A DNA stretch of 41,223 bases from Candidatus Bacteroides pullicola (GTDB taxonomy: Bacteria > Bacteroidota > Bacteroidia > Bacteroidales > Bacteroidaceae). The stretch is taken from positions 1 to 41,223 of the forward strand of contig DXCV01000051.1 in assembly GCA_019115825.1 (NCBI GenBank). Reading direction: 5' to 3'. A program made the translations under genes and the position numbers. The notes under the pieces are model-generated. The model was not told where the DNA came from and did not search any database. It saw only the letters and a list, made by a program, of their open reading frames with translations. This document shows positions 1 through 8,309 of this stretch, piece by piece; within the stretch, counting starts at the first letter, position 1, and every line of letters begins with the position of its first letter.

Positions 1-89
1 TATGCTACGGTTACAGTGTCACCTGCCTTGAAGCTGGGGTGTTGCTTGCCGGTAGCAAATGCTTCTTCTGCAATTTTAATTAAATCCAT
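1..89 (-). CDS. rplS: 50S ribosomal protein L19, 5' end only
   Basis: The reverse strand from 89 starts with ATG and reads MDLIKIAEEAFATGKQ, then HPSFKAGDTVTVA, up to the window edge. This is the characteristic N-terminus of ribosomal protein L19 in Bacteroides and relatives, including the KAGDTV segment. L19 is a component of the large ribosomal subunit at the interface with the 30S subunit. Only about 29 of the roughly 115-120 residues are inside the window; the rest lies to the left. The gene is divergent from the nucleotidase gene at 326, and a plausible own promoter lies at 179-210. Recognition is from remembered family sequence; the length of the missing part is assumed. Confidence 0.9.
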   Translation of the reverse strand, partial: MDLIKIAEEAFATGKQHPSFKAGDTVTVA

Positions 90-178
90 TGTTTTTAATG
101 TGTTAAATTGTTATCGTTACTACGCAACATGCCGGGCTTTCTCTGTTTTTCCCGGTAGCGATTGCGCGAAAGCGGGTG

Positions 179-210
179 CAAAGTAACGGATTATTTCCCG
201 GATACACAAA
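179..210 (-). promoter_or_regulatory. Putative Bacteroidetes-type promoter for rplS
   Basis: On the minus strand, TTTG (plus 207-210) is followed after 20 nt by TTACTTTG (plus 179-186). This fits the Bacteroidetes -33 TTTG / -7 TAnnTTTG promoter with one mismatch in the -7 box (TT for TA). It would give a leader of roughly 80 nt before the rplS ATG at 89. Confidence 0.45.
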
Positions 211-251
211 TGTTTGACGCTCTTTCTCTCTAAAAAAATGCGGATAGCCCC

Positions 252-281
252 TTGTTCTCACGTTTTTTATGTATATCTTTG
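252..281 (+). promoter_or_regulatory. Putative Bacteroidetes-type promoter for the 5'-nucleotidase genes
   Basis: TTG at 252-254 is followed after 19 nt by TATCTTTG at 274-281, a perfect match to the Bacteroidetes -7 consensus TAnnTTTG with normal spacing. Initiation would be expected near 288, about 38 nt before the ATG at 326. This also argues against the upstream in-frame ATG at 269, which lies inside the promoter. Confidence 0.6.
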
Positions 282-325
282 TCCGACATTTTGTCAACGA
301 ACCCACTAACATCAACCGAAGAAAA

Positions 326-1087
326 ATGAAACATACGCATATCTTCTTTGCCGCCGCTCTGGCTCTCGCTTTGTCCGCCTGCCGCCCCGCCTGCTACGTG
401 GTGCGCGTGGAAGGCTCGCGCGTGGCGATAGACACCGCTTTTGACGCCCGCCCCGATGCGGAAGCCCTGGCCCTGCTGGCGCCCTACAAGCACCGGGTGG
501 ACAGCATGATGAACCACGTCCTCGGCACTTCTGCGCTCGACATGGACGTCCACCGCCCGGAGAGCCTGCTCTCCAACCTCGTGGCGGACATCCTGCGCGA
601 GGCGGCATCCTCCACGCTGGGGCATCCCGCCGACATGGGCCTGGTCAATATGGGCGGCCTGCGCACCACCCTCAGCCGGGGCGACATCACCACGGGCGAC
701 GCCTATGAGATTCTTCCCTTTGAAAACTCGCTCTGCGTGCTGACTTTGAAAGGGAGCGCCTTGCGCGAGTTGTTCGAGAACATCGCTTATCGGCTGGGCG
801 AGGGCGTCAGCGGCATACACCTGGAGGTGTCGGAAGACCGCAAGCTGCTGAGCGCCACCATCGGCGGCCGGCCGGTGGACGATGAGAAACTGTATACCGT
901 GGCCACGGTGGATTATCTGGCGGAGGGCAATGACGGGATGCACGCCCTGCCCAAGGCCGAGAAGCGCGTCTGTCCGCCGGGAGCCACCCTGCGCTCGCTC
1001 TTCATAGATTACGTGAAGCGGCAGACGGCCGCGGGCAAGGCGGTGACCGCGCGTATGGAGGGCCGCATCGTGGTAGTGGATAAATAG
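326..1087 (+). CDS. Lipoprotein with 5'-nucleotidase C-terminal domain
   Basis: A 253-residue protein. I chose the ATG at 326 because it begins a lipoprotein signal peptide (MKHTHIFFAAALALALSAC, lipobox LSAC, Cys at 19); the in-frame ATG at 269 overlaps the promoter. The rest matches the 5'-nucleotidase C-terminal (substrate-specificity) domain: NMGGLRTTLSRGDITTG, then YEILPFENSL, then a late DYLAEGNDG segment. In UshA-type nucleotidases this domain binds the nucleoside base and is fused behind a metallophosphatase domain. Here it stands alone and comes first, with the metallophosphatase encoded 6 bp downstream at 1094, so the two products probably act together in the periplasm or at a membrane surface. 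No metal-binding residues of the N-terminal domain are present, so this protein alone should not be catalytic. Confidence 0.85.
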   Translation: MKHTHIFFAAALALALSACRPACYVVRVEGSRVAIDTAFDARPDAEALALLAPYKHRVDSMMNHVLGTSALDMDVHRPESLLSNLVADILREAASSTLGHPADMGLVNMGGLRTTLSRGDITTGDAYEILPFENSLCVLTLKGSALRELFENIAYRLGEGVSGIHLEVSEDRKLLSATIGGRPVDDEKLYTVATVDYLAEGNDGMHALPKAEKRVCPPGATLRSLFIDYVKRQTAAGKAVTARMEGRIVVVDK

Positions 1088-1093
1088 TCAAGG

Positions 1094-1978
1094 ATGAATC
1101 ATAAAGCAAACAAGATGAAGAAGATAGGAATCTTGGCGGCCTTACTCGTGCTGTTGTTGCAGCCGTTGGCCGCCCAGGGACAGGACACGTTGTTTGTCCT
1201 GCATACCAGCGATACGCACAGCCGCATCGAGCCCGTCAGCCGGCAGTCGGCCGACCGCAATGCGGGCTTGGGGGGCGTAGTGCGTCGTGTGTCGTTCGTG
1301 AAGCAGTATCGGGCGGAGCACCCCGATGTGTTGTTGTTCGATTGCGGCGACATCTCGCAAGGCACTCCTTATTACAATATGTTCCGTGGAGAACTGGAGG
1401 TGAAGATGATGAACCTGATGGGGTATGATGCGATGACGATAGGCAACCATGAGTTCGACTTCGGGTTGGAGAACATGGCCCGCCTGTTTCGTATGGCCCA
1501 TTTCCCCGTGGTTTGTGCCAACTACGAGGTGGCAGGCACGCCGTTGGAGGGGTTGGTGAAGCCCTATGTCGTGTTGGAGCGGCAGGGCGTTCGTGTCGGC
1601 GTCTTTGGTCTTTCGCCCCGGGTGGAAGGCTTGGTGCAGGCGGACAAATGCCAGGGCATCGTGTATCGCGATCCCATCCCGGTGGCCCGGGAGATGGTGA
1701 GGCTGCTGCGCAAGGAGGAGAAGTGCGACGTGGTGATTTGTCTTTCGCATTTGGGCCTGTATGGCTCCGGTTTGGGCGATGCGGGCGACGAGGTGTTGGC
1801 GGCCCAGACCGAGGGCATCGACTTGATATTGGGCGGACATTCGCACACGTTCCTGGAGCGACCGGCATTTTACGAGAATGCGTCCGGGCAGGAAGTGCCG
1901 GTGATGCACGTCGGCAAGAACGGGGCGTATGTGGGAAAAATAAAACTGGAGTTGGAGAGTAAAAAGGTGAGTTTATAA
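1094..1978 (+). CDS. Calcineurin-like metallophosphatase (5'-nucleotidase N-terminal domain)
   Basis: A 294-residue protein; an internal start at 1115 (MKKIGILAALLVLLLQ) would give the signal peptide directly and is equally possible. AGGA lies just before the 1094 ATG. The metallophosphatase motifs are all visible: TSDTHSRIEP (metal-binding DxH), DCGDISQG, GNHEFDFG (GNHE) and GGHSHTFLE (GHSH). These bind two metal ions and hydrolyse phosphomonoesters. The protein stops after the catalytic domain, where UshA-like enzymes would continue into the nucleotide-binding domain; that domain is the neighbouring lipoprotein. Together they look like a split 5'-nucleotidase that would salvage nucleosides and phosphate outside the cytoplasm. 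The substrate is inferred only. Confidence 0.87.
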   Translation: MNHKANKMKKIGILAALLVLLLQPLAAQGQDTLFVLHTSDTHSRIEPVSRQSADRNAGLGGVVRRVSFVKQYRAEHPDVLLFDCGDISQGTPYYNMFRGELEVKMMNLMGYDAMTIGNHEFDFGLENMARLFRMAHFPVVCANYEVAGTPLEGLVKPYVVLERQGVRVGVFGLSPRVEGLVQADKCQGIVYRDPIPVAREMVRLLRKEEKCDVVICLSHLGLYGSGLGDAGDEVLAAQTEGIDLILGGHSHTFLERPAFYENASGQEVPVMHVGKNGAYVGKIKLELESKKVSL

Positions 1979-2066
1979 GTTTTGAGTTCTTAAGTTTTTA
2001 AGTTATGCGAGGCTGCAACCGCTGAACTAACTCATAAACTTAAGAACTCAAAAACTAAAGAACTTA
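1979..2066. repeat. Long AT-rich inverted repeat in the intergenic spacer
   Basis: The left arm (about 1979-2003, containing TTTTGAGTTCTTAAGTTTTT) is nearly complementary to the right arm (about 2031-2056, containing AAACTTAAGAACTCAAAAAC), giving a stem of about 24 bp with a one-base bulge and a 27-nt loop. A further partial copy of the arm (AAAGAACTTAAATT) follows to 2066. It starts immediately after the metallophosphatase stop and ends before the ATG at 2084. It may act as a terminator or processing hairpin, or be a copy of a small dispersed repeat; a genome search would be needed to tell. Confidence 0.7.
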
Positions 2067-2083
2067 AATTATCATTTATTTGT

Positions 2084-5000
2084 ATGAAGAAACACCTGCT
2101 TATAGCCGCCTGCCTCCTGGGCATGATGTCCGGCATCATCCCTGCCGCGCAGGCACAAGAGAAAACCACGCCGCGCCTGGCCACGGACGAAACCCGTTGT
2201 GCCGCGTGGGTGGATTCGGTCATGTCGCGCCTCAGCCTCCAGGAGAAGGTGGGGCAGTTGCTCGTCCCCCGCGTGCCTGCCGTGGCCGACAAAGCCACCC
2301 GTAAACGTCTGAAGGAGTGGGTGCGCAAGTACAAGATTGGCGGCCTCCTCTTCGGGAAAGGCACCATCGAGGGACAAGCAGCCCTCACCAATCTGGCGCA
2401 GAAAGACGCCAAAGTGCCCCTGCTGATGACGGTGGACGGTGAGTGGGGATTGGCCATGCGCCTGTCGGATGCCCCTTCCTTTCCCCGCAATGCCGCCTTG
2501 GGCTGCATCACGGACGATGCCCTCATCGAAGCCTACGGGCGCGAAGTGGGGCGCGAGCTGCGCCAACTGGGCGTGCACGTCAATTTCGCTCCCGTGGCCG
2601 ACGCCAACACCAATCCGCTGAATCCCGTCATCAACATCCGCTCCTTTGGCGAAGACCCCCGCAGGGTGGCCGCCAAGGTGGTGGCTTACTCGCGGGGATT
2701 GGAGAGCGAGGGTGTCCTCTCCGTCGCCAAGCATTTCCCCGGACATGGTGACACAGACACGGATTCGCACAAAGCTCTCCCCGTCTTGCGGCATGACCGC
2801 GCGCGCCTGGACAGCGTGGAGCTGCAGCCTTTCCGCGAGTATATCCGCGCAGGTTTGGGCGGCATGATGATGGGCCACCTCCAGGTGCCTGCTGTGGAGG
2901 GGGACAGCCTCTTGCCTTCCAGCTTGTCGTCCGCCGTCGTCACCGGCCTTTTGCAGGACGAGATGGGCTTCCAAGGCTTGATATTCACCGACGCGCTGGA
3001 CATGAAAGGCGTGACGGACGTGCCCGGCTATTTCGCTAAAGCCGTCCGCGCGGGCAACGATATGCTTCTGGTGCAATACGACCCTGCGAAAGCCATGCAC
3101 GAGGTGATGCACGCCATCCGCCAAGGCTCTCTCTCCGAAGCCGATGTGGACGCGCATTGTCGCCGGGTGCTGGCGTGGAAATACCGCCTCGGGTTGCACC
3201 GTAAGCCTGGGAAAATCTCGCTGAAAGACGTGAAGAAGCGCATCTGCACGCCCCAGGCGGAGGAGTTGGCTTCCGCCTTGCGCCGGGCATCCGTCACCGT
3301 GATGGACAACTATTTCGACGTCATACCTCTTTCTCCCACTTCCGACGGGCGTGGCATCGCCTTGCTCAGCATGGGGACGCAGGACGCGGATTCGGCGTTC
3401 GTGTCGGTTATGCAAAGACATGGTGGCGTGGATTGCTTCCGCCTGCCTTGGGATGCCTCTGCCGAAGAACAGTTGGAGGTGAAGAAGCGGTTGACGACGT
3501 ATGGCCGTGTGGTGGTCAGCATCGCCGGCACCAGTTATGTGGGCAATGGCGACGTAACTTTTCTTGAAGGCTTGAATCTCCGCGCCCCGCTGGTATATGC
3601 GTTTTTCACCTCCTATCGTTTGCTCTCCCTGATGACACCCGCCCTCGCCAAGGCCAATGCTGTGGTGCTGGCACACACTGATGAGGCGGACGTGCAGCGC
3701 CACGTCGCGCGGGTGCTCTTTGCCGAGGCGGATGCCGACGGACGTCTCTCGATGAGCGCAGGGCGGCTCTTCCCGGCTGGCGAAGGCGTGGATATCCGCC
3801 AAGGCAAGGCTCACGCACAGGTATTGCCCGATGACTACGGCATGAAATCCTACGTCTTGCAGGGCATCGACCGCATCGCTCGCCGTGGTTTGGAAGCGGG
3901 TGCCTACCCCGGCTGCCGCATCTTGATATGGAAGGATGGGAAAACCGTCTACGACAAGGGCTTCGGGCAACATTCGGACAAGGACACTGCCGCTGTGCGC
4001 TCTACCGACCTCTTCGACCTTGCCTCGATGACCAAGACCACCGCCACACTGTTGGCCGTGATGAAGCTCTATGACGAGGGGCGGCTGAAGCTGGACGACA
4101 AAGTTTCGGCCTATCTCCCCTTCCTGCGGCGGACGGACAAGCGCAACATCACTATCCGCCAGCTTCTTTTGCACGAATCAGGATTGCCGCCGTATATCCG
4201 CTTCTATATGGAGGCCATCGATCCCAACTCCGTGCATGGTCCCTACGCGCAAAGCTGGGAAGACGAATGGCATCACACCCGCGTGAGCGAACATAGTTAT
4301 TATTGCTCGGATTTCAAATTCAAGAAAGGCTTGATGTCCGACCGCCGGACGCGTACGCACACCCTCCACGTGGCCGACGGGATGTGGCTGGACAACCGCT
4401 TCAAGAAAACCATTCTCGACGATATTGGCCACAGCCGGATGGAGGGCAAGCGGTATGTGTACAGTGACTTGGGCTTCATCCTCTTGCAGCAGGTCGTGGA
4501 GCACCTGGCCGGGCAGCCGCTCGATGCTTATGTGGCACAAGGTTTCTATACGCCGATGGGACTTACGCGCACGCTGTTCAATCCTTTGGAGAAGTTCCCC
4601 AAGTCGGAAATCATGCCCACGGCTTCCAATGACTTCCTGCGCCGCCAGGATTTGTGCGGCTATGTGCACGACGAGGCGGCCGCCTTCATGGGGGGTGTTG
4701 CCGGTCATGCAGGACTTTTCTCCACTGCTGCGGAGGTGGCCGCCATTTTCCAGATGTTGCTGGATGGAGGCGTATGGCAAGGCAGGCGTTACCTGGGCGA
4801 AGAGACTTGTCGGCTTTTCACCACGGAGAAATCTCTCATCAGCCGTCGCGGCTTGGGCTTCGACAAGCCGGACGTGGACAACGTGAAGCGCAGTCCTTGT
4901 GCGTCGTCGGCTCCCGAGGGCGTCTACGGGCATACAGGCTTCACCGGCACCTGCGCATGGGTTGATCCTGCGAGTCGCACGGTGTACGTCTTCCTGAGCA

Positions 5001-5113
5001 ATCGCCTCTGTCCCGACGTGTGGAATACGAAGTTGGGCGACATGGACATCCGCACCGATATCCAAGAACTGGTTTTTAAGAGTTTGTACAGCGGGAAGGA
5101 GGAAACCTTATGA
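2084..5113 (+). CDS. Fused NagZ-like GH3 beta-N-acetylglucosaminidase and AmiE-like serine hydrolase, copy 1
   Basis: A 1009-residue exported protein with signal peptide (MKKHLLIAACLLGMMSG... AQAQ). The N-terminal half is family GH3 of the NagZ type: KHFPGHGDTDTDSH at residues 216-229 supplies the Asp227-His229 acid/base dyad known in Bacillus NagZ, and FTDALDM carries the likely nucleophile Asp303. After a GH3 C-terminal domain, residues from about 590 form a class-C beta-lactamase-fold hydrolase: SMTK at 648-651 (Ser648, Lys651), YSD at 793-795, HTGFTG at 950-955. In B. subtilis, NagZ (YbbD) and AmiE (YbbE, same fold) are separate enzymes that sequentially remove GlcNAc and the peptide from muropeptides; here both activities appear fused. 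A true beta-lactamase role is less likely but not excluded. Its stop overlaps the start of its paralogue at 5110 by 4 bp, suggesting translational coupling. Confidence 0.88.
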   Translation: MKKHLLIAACLLGMMSGIIPAAQAQEKTTPRLATDETRCAAWVDSVMSRLSLQEKVGQLLVPRVPAVADKATRKRLKEWVRKYKIGGLLFGKGTIEGQAALTNLAQKDAKVPLLMTVDGEWGLAMRLSDAPSFPRNAALGCITDDALIEAYGREVGRELRQLGVHVNFAPVADANTNPLNPVINIRSFGEDPRRVAAKVVAYSRGLESEGVLSVAKHFPGHGDTDTDSHKALPVLRHDRARLDSVELQPFREYIRAGLGGMMMGHLQVPAVEGDSLLPSSLSSAVVTGLLQDEMGFQGLIFTDALDMKGVTDVPGYFAKAVRAGNDMLLVQYDPAKAMHEVMHAIRQGSLSEADVDAHCRRVLAWKYRLGLHRKPGKISLKDVKKRICTPQAEELASALRRASVTVMDNYFDVIPLSPTSDGRGIALLSMGTQDADSAFVSVMQRHGGVDCFRLPWDASAEEQLEVKKRLTTYGRVVVSIAGTSYVGNGDVTFLEGLNLRAPLVYAFFTSYRLLSLMTPALAKANAVVLAHTDEADVQRHVARVLFAEADADGRLSMSAGRLFPAGEGVDIRQGKAHAQVLPDDYGMKSYVLQGIDRIARRGLEAGAYPGCRILIWKDGKTVYDKGFGQHSDKDTAAVRSTDLFDLASMTKTTATLLAVMKLYDEGRLKLDDKVSAYLPFLRRTDKRNITIRQLLLHESGLPPYIRFYMEAIDPNSVHGPYAQSWEDEWHHTRVSEHSYYCSDFKFKKGLMSDRRTRTHTLHVADGMWLDNRFKKTILDDIGHSRMEGKRYVYSDLGFILLQQVVEHLAGQPLDAYVAQGFYTPMGLTRTLFNPLEKFPKSEIMPTASNDFLRRQDLCGYVHDEAAAFMGGVAGHAGLFSTAAEVAAIFQMLLDGGVWQGRRYLGEETCRLFTTEKSLISRRGLGFDKPDVDNVKRSPCASSAPEGVYGHTGFTGTCAWVDPASRTVYVFLSNRLCPDVWNTKLGDMDIRTDIQELVFKSLYSGKEETL

Positions 5114-8100
5114 AGAAACATCTGGCTTGCTTGTTGGCGTTTTGCCTCCTGTGTATGCTCCCTGCGCGGATGGATGCCCAATGCCGTTTCTTGCCCATTG
5201 ATTCGCTTCCCTTGCCCATGCAGGAGCCGGTGCTGGTTGCCGCCTTGCAGAAGAACGAGGCGTGCCGCCAATGGGTCGATTCGGTCATGCAGACGATGAG
5301 CTTGAAGGAGCGCATCGGGCAACTCTTCATTTACACCATCGCTCCCGAAATCAACCAACCTAATCGGAATTTGCTGAAGAAAGTGGTGCAGGAGTACAAG
5401 GTGGGCGGCTTGCTCTTCTCCGGCGGTTTGCTGGAGAACCAGGTGAAGCTGACCAACGAGGCGCAGCAGTTGGCCGAGGTGCCTCTGCTCATCACCTTCG
5501 ACGGCGAATGGGGGCTGGCCATGCGCTTGCGGGGCATGCCTTCTTTCCCGCGCAACATGGTGTTGGGTTGCATCCGCAGCGATAGTCTTTTATACGAATA
5601 CGGGCGCGAGGTGGCCCGCCAATGCCGCGAGATAGGTGTGCAGGTCAACTTTGCCCCCGTGGCAGATGTCAACATCAATCCCGCTAATCCCGTCATCAAC
5701 ACCCGCTCCTTTGGCGAAGATCCTCGGGAGGTGGCCGCCAAGGTGGTGGCCTACTCGCGCGGCCTGGAGTCGGGGCGTGTGCTCTCCGTCAGCAAGCATT
5801 TCCCCGGACATGGCGACACGGACGTGGATTCGCATAAGGCTTTGCCTGTCCTTCCTTTCACACACGAACGGTTGGACAGCGTGGAGTTGTATCCCTTCCG
5901 CAGAGTTGTCCGTGCGGGCTTGGGAGGCATCATGGTGGGGCATTTGGAGGTGCCTGCCTTGGAGCCGCAAAAAGGCGTGCCTTCCTCGCTCTCCCGGCAG
6001 ATTGTGACCGGTTTGCTGGGCGGGGAATTGGGCTTCAAAGGTTTGGTCTTCACCGATGCGTTGGCCATGCGGGGCGTGGGCAATCCCGGGCGTTTGTGCT
6101 TGGAGGCGCTGAAGGCTGGCGATGACCTCTTGCTGGTGCCCCGTGCTCTTGGCGGAGAGTTGGAGGTCGTGTGGAAGGCGGTGCGCAAAGGCGAGTTGCC
6201 TGAAGCCGAAATCAATCGCAAATGCCGCAAGGTGTTGCTCTACAAATATGCCTTGGGGCTTACCCGCAAGCCTCATGTTCAGCTTTCCGGCTTGGAGAGC
6301 CGCCTGAACACGCCCCACACCCGCGCTTTGATTCGCCACTTGAAGGAGGCCGCTATCACCGTGGTAGATTCAGAAAAAGACCTCTTGCCGCTCGACAGGA
6401 CTTCCCAACGGGTGGCTGTGCTTCACGTGGGCAATCCGGAGACGTTGTCGCCTTTCGTGAAGGAGCTTGCTCGTGATGTCCGTTTGGATGCCTTCCGCCT
6501 GACCAAGGATATGTCCGCCTCGGCCATGCAAGTACTGAAGAAAAAGTTGGAGGCTTACGAACGGGTGCTCTTCTGCATTTCCGACCGTCACCTGAAGGCG
6601 TATCGTCCGTTTTTCACGCGCTATCTGCCCGAGACTGACCGCATCTATCTCCTGTTTATTTCCGGTCATCAGGTGCCTCGCGGTTTCGGCGCTGCACCCG
6701 ATGCTTTGCTCTTGGCGCACGCTTCCGATGAGGACGTCCAACAGCGGGTGGCCGCCATCTTGGCGGGCAAGGCGGGGGCAGACGGACGCCTCTCTGCTGC
6801 GGTGGGCGACTGGTTTCCCGTCGGTGAAGGCAGAACATTGGAAGTGCCCGCGCAACCCTACCGCTCTCTCCGGGATTTGGGCGTGGATGCCGACCGCCTT
6901 TCTGTCATCGACCGCATCGCCGAAGAGGGCATTGCGGAGGGGGCTTATCCCGGATGCCAGATCGTGGTGATGAAGGATGGTTATGAAATCTATGCCAAGG
7001 CGTTCGGCACCCATTGCGGAGTCTCCAAGGCGGATAGTGTGCCGGTGTCCATGGACGATGTCTACGATATAGCGTCTATGACCAAAACCAGCGCCACTCT
7101 CTTGGCGGTGATGAAACTCTATGACCAAGGCCGTTTGAGCTTGACCGACCGGGCGTCGGATTATCTGCCTTTCCTGCTCGATACGGACAAGCGGAATATC
7201 ACCGTCCGCCAGTTGCTTCTCCACGAATCGGGTTTGCCTTCCACCATCTTGTTCTATCGGGATGCCATTGACGAAGACAGCTACGAGGGAAGCCTCTTCC
7301 GGGGCACCCGCGACGCAAGCCACACGGCACGCATCGGGGGACGGACGTGGGCAAATCCGGATTTCAGCTTCCATGCGGGGTTGACTTCACCGGTGCATAC
7401 GGACTCCTGCACCTGGCAATTGGCGGATAGCCTTTGGCTGAATCCCCGCTTCAAGCAGACGTATCTGCAGCAGATAGCCGATGCCCCCTTGTTGAGTCGG
7501 CGTTATCGGTACAGTTGCGTGGGTTTCATCCTCTTGCACCAACTGGTGGAGGCACGTGCGGGTATGTCGATGGATGAATTTCTTGAGCGTGAATTTTATC
7601 GCCCCATGGGTTTGACACACACGGGTTATCATCCTTTGAATCGTTTGCCACGTCGGGCAATCATACCTTCGTCGGTCGATGATTTCCTGCGCAAAGACAC
7701 CCTCCAAGGCTTTGTCCACGACGAGTCGGCGGCTTTCCTTGGCGGAGTGGCGGGCAATGCAGGACTTTTCTCCAACGCCCACGAGCAGGCTTTGCTCTAC
7801 CAGATGTTGTTGAACGGAGGCACCTTGGGCGGGCATCGCTACCTCAGCCCCGAAACTTGCCGGGTATTTACCACCACCTTGTCACGCACCAGCCGCCGTG
7901 GCCTTGGCTTTGACAAGCCCGACCGCCGTAATCCCCGCCGCAGCCCTTGCTGCGAGGAGGCGCCAGCATCGGTATATGGGCATACGGGCTTCACGGGCAC
8001 TTGTGCATGGGTTGACCCGGATAACCGGTTGGTGTATGTTTTTCTCTCCAACCGCATTTTTCCTCATACATGGAATAACAAATTGTCGCGTCTCGACATC

Positions 8101-8142
8101 CGCACCCGCATCCAGCAGGCCATTTACCAAGCTTTGCGCTGA
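5110..8142 (+). CDS. Fused NagZ-like GH3 and AmiE-like serine hydrolase, copy 2
   Basis: A 1010-residue paralogue of the preceding gene with the same order: signal peptide (MKKHLACLLAFCLLCMLPA), GH3 domain and class-C beta-lactamase-fold domain. GH3 residues are retained: KHFPGHGDTDVDSH at 229-242 (Asp240, His242) and FTDALAM with Asp316. The serine hydrolase has SMTK at 656-659 and HTGFTG at 958-963, but the second motif reads Y801-S-C803 where copy 1 has YSD, so the two hydrolase domains probably differ in specificity or activity. Start at 5110 overlaps the previous stop (ATGA), so the pair is a tandem duplication read as one operon. Expected role is muropeptide breakdown in the periplasm; no substrate can be read from sequence. 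The gene ends in a convergent junction with priA; the spacer 8143-8309 holds no convincing terminator or other gene. Confidence 0.87.
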   Translation: MKKHLACLLAFCLLCMLPARMDAQCRFLPIDSLPLPMQEPVLVAALQKNEACRQWVDSVMQTMSLKERIGQLFIYTIAPEINQPNRNLLKKVVQEYKVGGLLFSGGLLENQVKLTNEAQQLAEVPLLITFDGEWGLAMRLRGMPSFPRNMVLGCIRSDSLLYEYGREVARQCREIGVQVNFAPVADVNINPANPVINTRSFGEDPREVAAKVVAYSRGLESGRVLSVSKHFPGHGDTDVDSHKALPVLPFTHERLDSVELYPFRRVVRAGLGGIMVGHLEVPALEPQKGVPSSLSRQIVTGLLGGELGFKGLVFTDALAMRGVGNPGRLCLEALKAGDDLLLVPRALGGELEVVWKAVRKGELPEAEINRKCRKVLLYKYALGLTRKPHVQLSGLESRLNTPHTRALIRHLKEAAITVVDSEKDLLPLDRTSQRVAVLHVGNPETLSPFVKELARDVRLDAFRLTKDMSASAMQVLKKKLEAYERVLFCISDRHLKAYRPFFTRYLPETDRIYLLFISGHQVPRGFGAAPDALLLAHASDEDVQQRVAAILAGKAGADGRLSAAVGDWFPVGEGRTLEVPAQPYRSLRDLGVDADRLSVIDRIAEEGIAEGAYPGCQIVVMKDGYEIYAKAFGTHCGVSKADSVPVSMDDVYDIASMTKTSATLLAVMKLYDQGRLSLTDRASDYLPFLLDTDKRNITVRQLLLHESGLPSTILFYRDAIDEDSYEGSLFRGTRDASHTARIGGRTWANPDFSFHAGLTSPVHTDSCTWQLADSLWLNPRFKQTYLQQIADAPLLSRRYRYSCVGFILLHQLVEARAGMSMDEFLEREFYRPMGLTHTGYHPLNRLPRRAIIPSSVDDFLRKDTLQGFVHDESAAFLGGVAGNAGLFSNAHEQALLYQMLLNGGTLGGHRYLSPETCRVFTTTLSRTSRRGLGFDKPDRRNPRRSPCCEEAPASVYGHTGFTGTCAWVDPDNRLVYVFLSNRIFPHTWNNKLSRLDIRTRIQQAIYQALR

Positions 8143-8309
8143 GAAAATCCTACGAAGAAGGCCGGTCGCGTATATGGGTAGAATAATTTCACAATCGTCT
8201 TGCCCTGCGTGCCGGCCGTATTTATGAACAGTGGGTATTATATGATGTGTGATCCTTCCTTATATTGGGTCAACAAACTGGAGATGTAAATTGTTCATTT
8301 CGTCGTCTG

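Noticed and set aside
269..325. Upstream in-frame start for the nucleotidase lipoprotein
   Set aside because: The ATG at 269 lies in the -7 promoter region and would bury the lipoprotein signal behind 19 residues.
2084..8142. Class C beta-lactamase resistance genes
   Set aside because: The hydrolase domain is fused to NagZ-like GH3 and lacks the YxN motif of AmpC; an AmiE-like muropeptide amidase fits better.
8143..8309. Bidirectional terminator in the convergent spacer (GGCCGG / CCGGCC)
   Set aside because: The complementary parts are only 6 bp and about 45 nt apart, with no T-run on either side.
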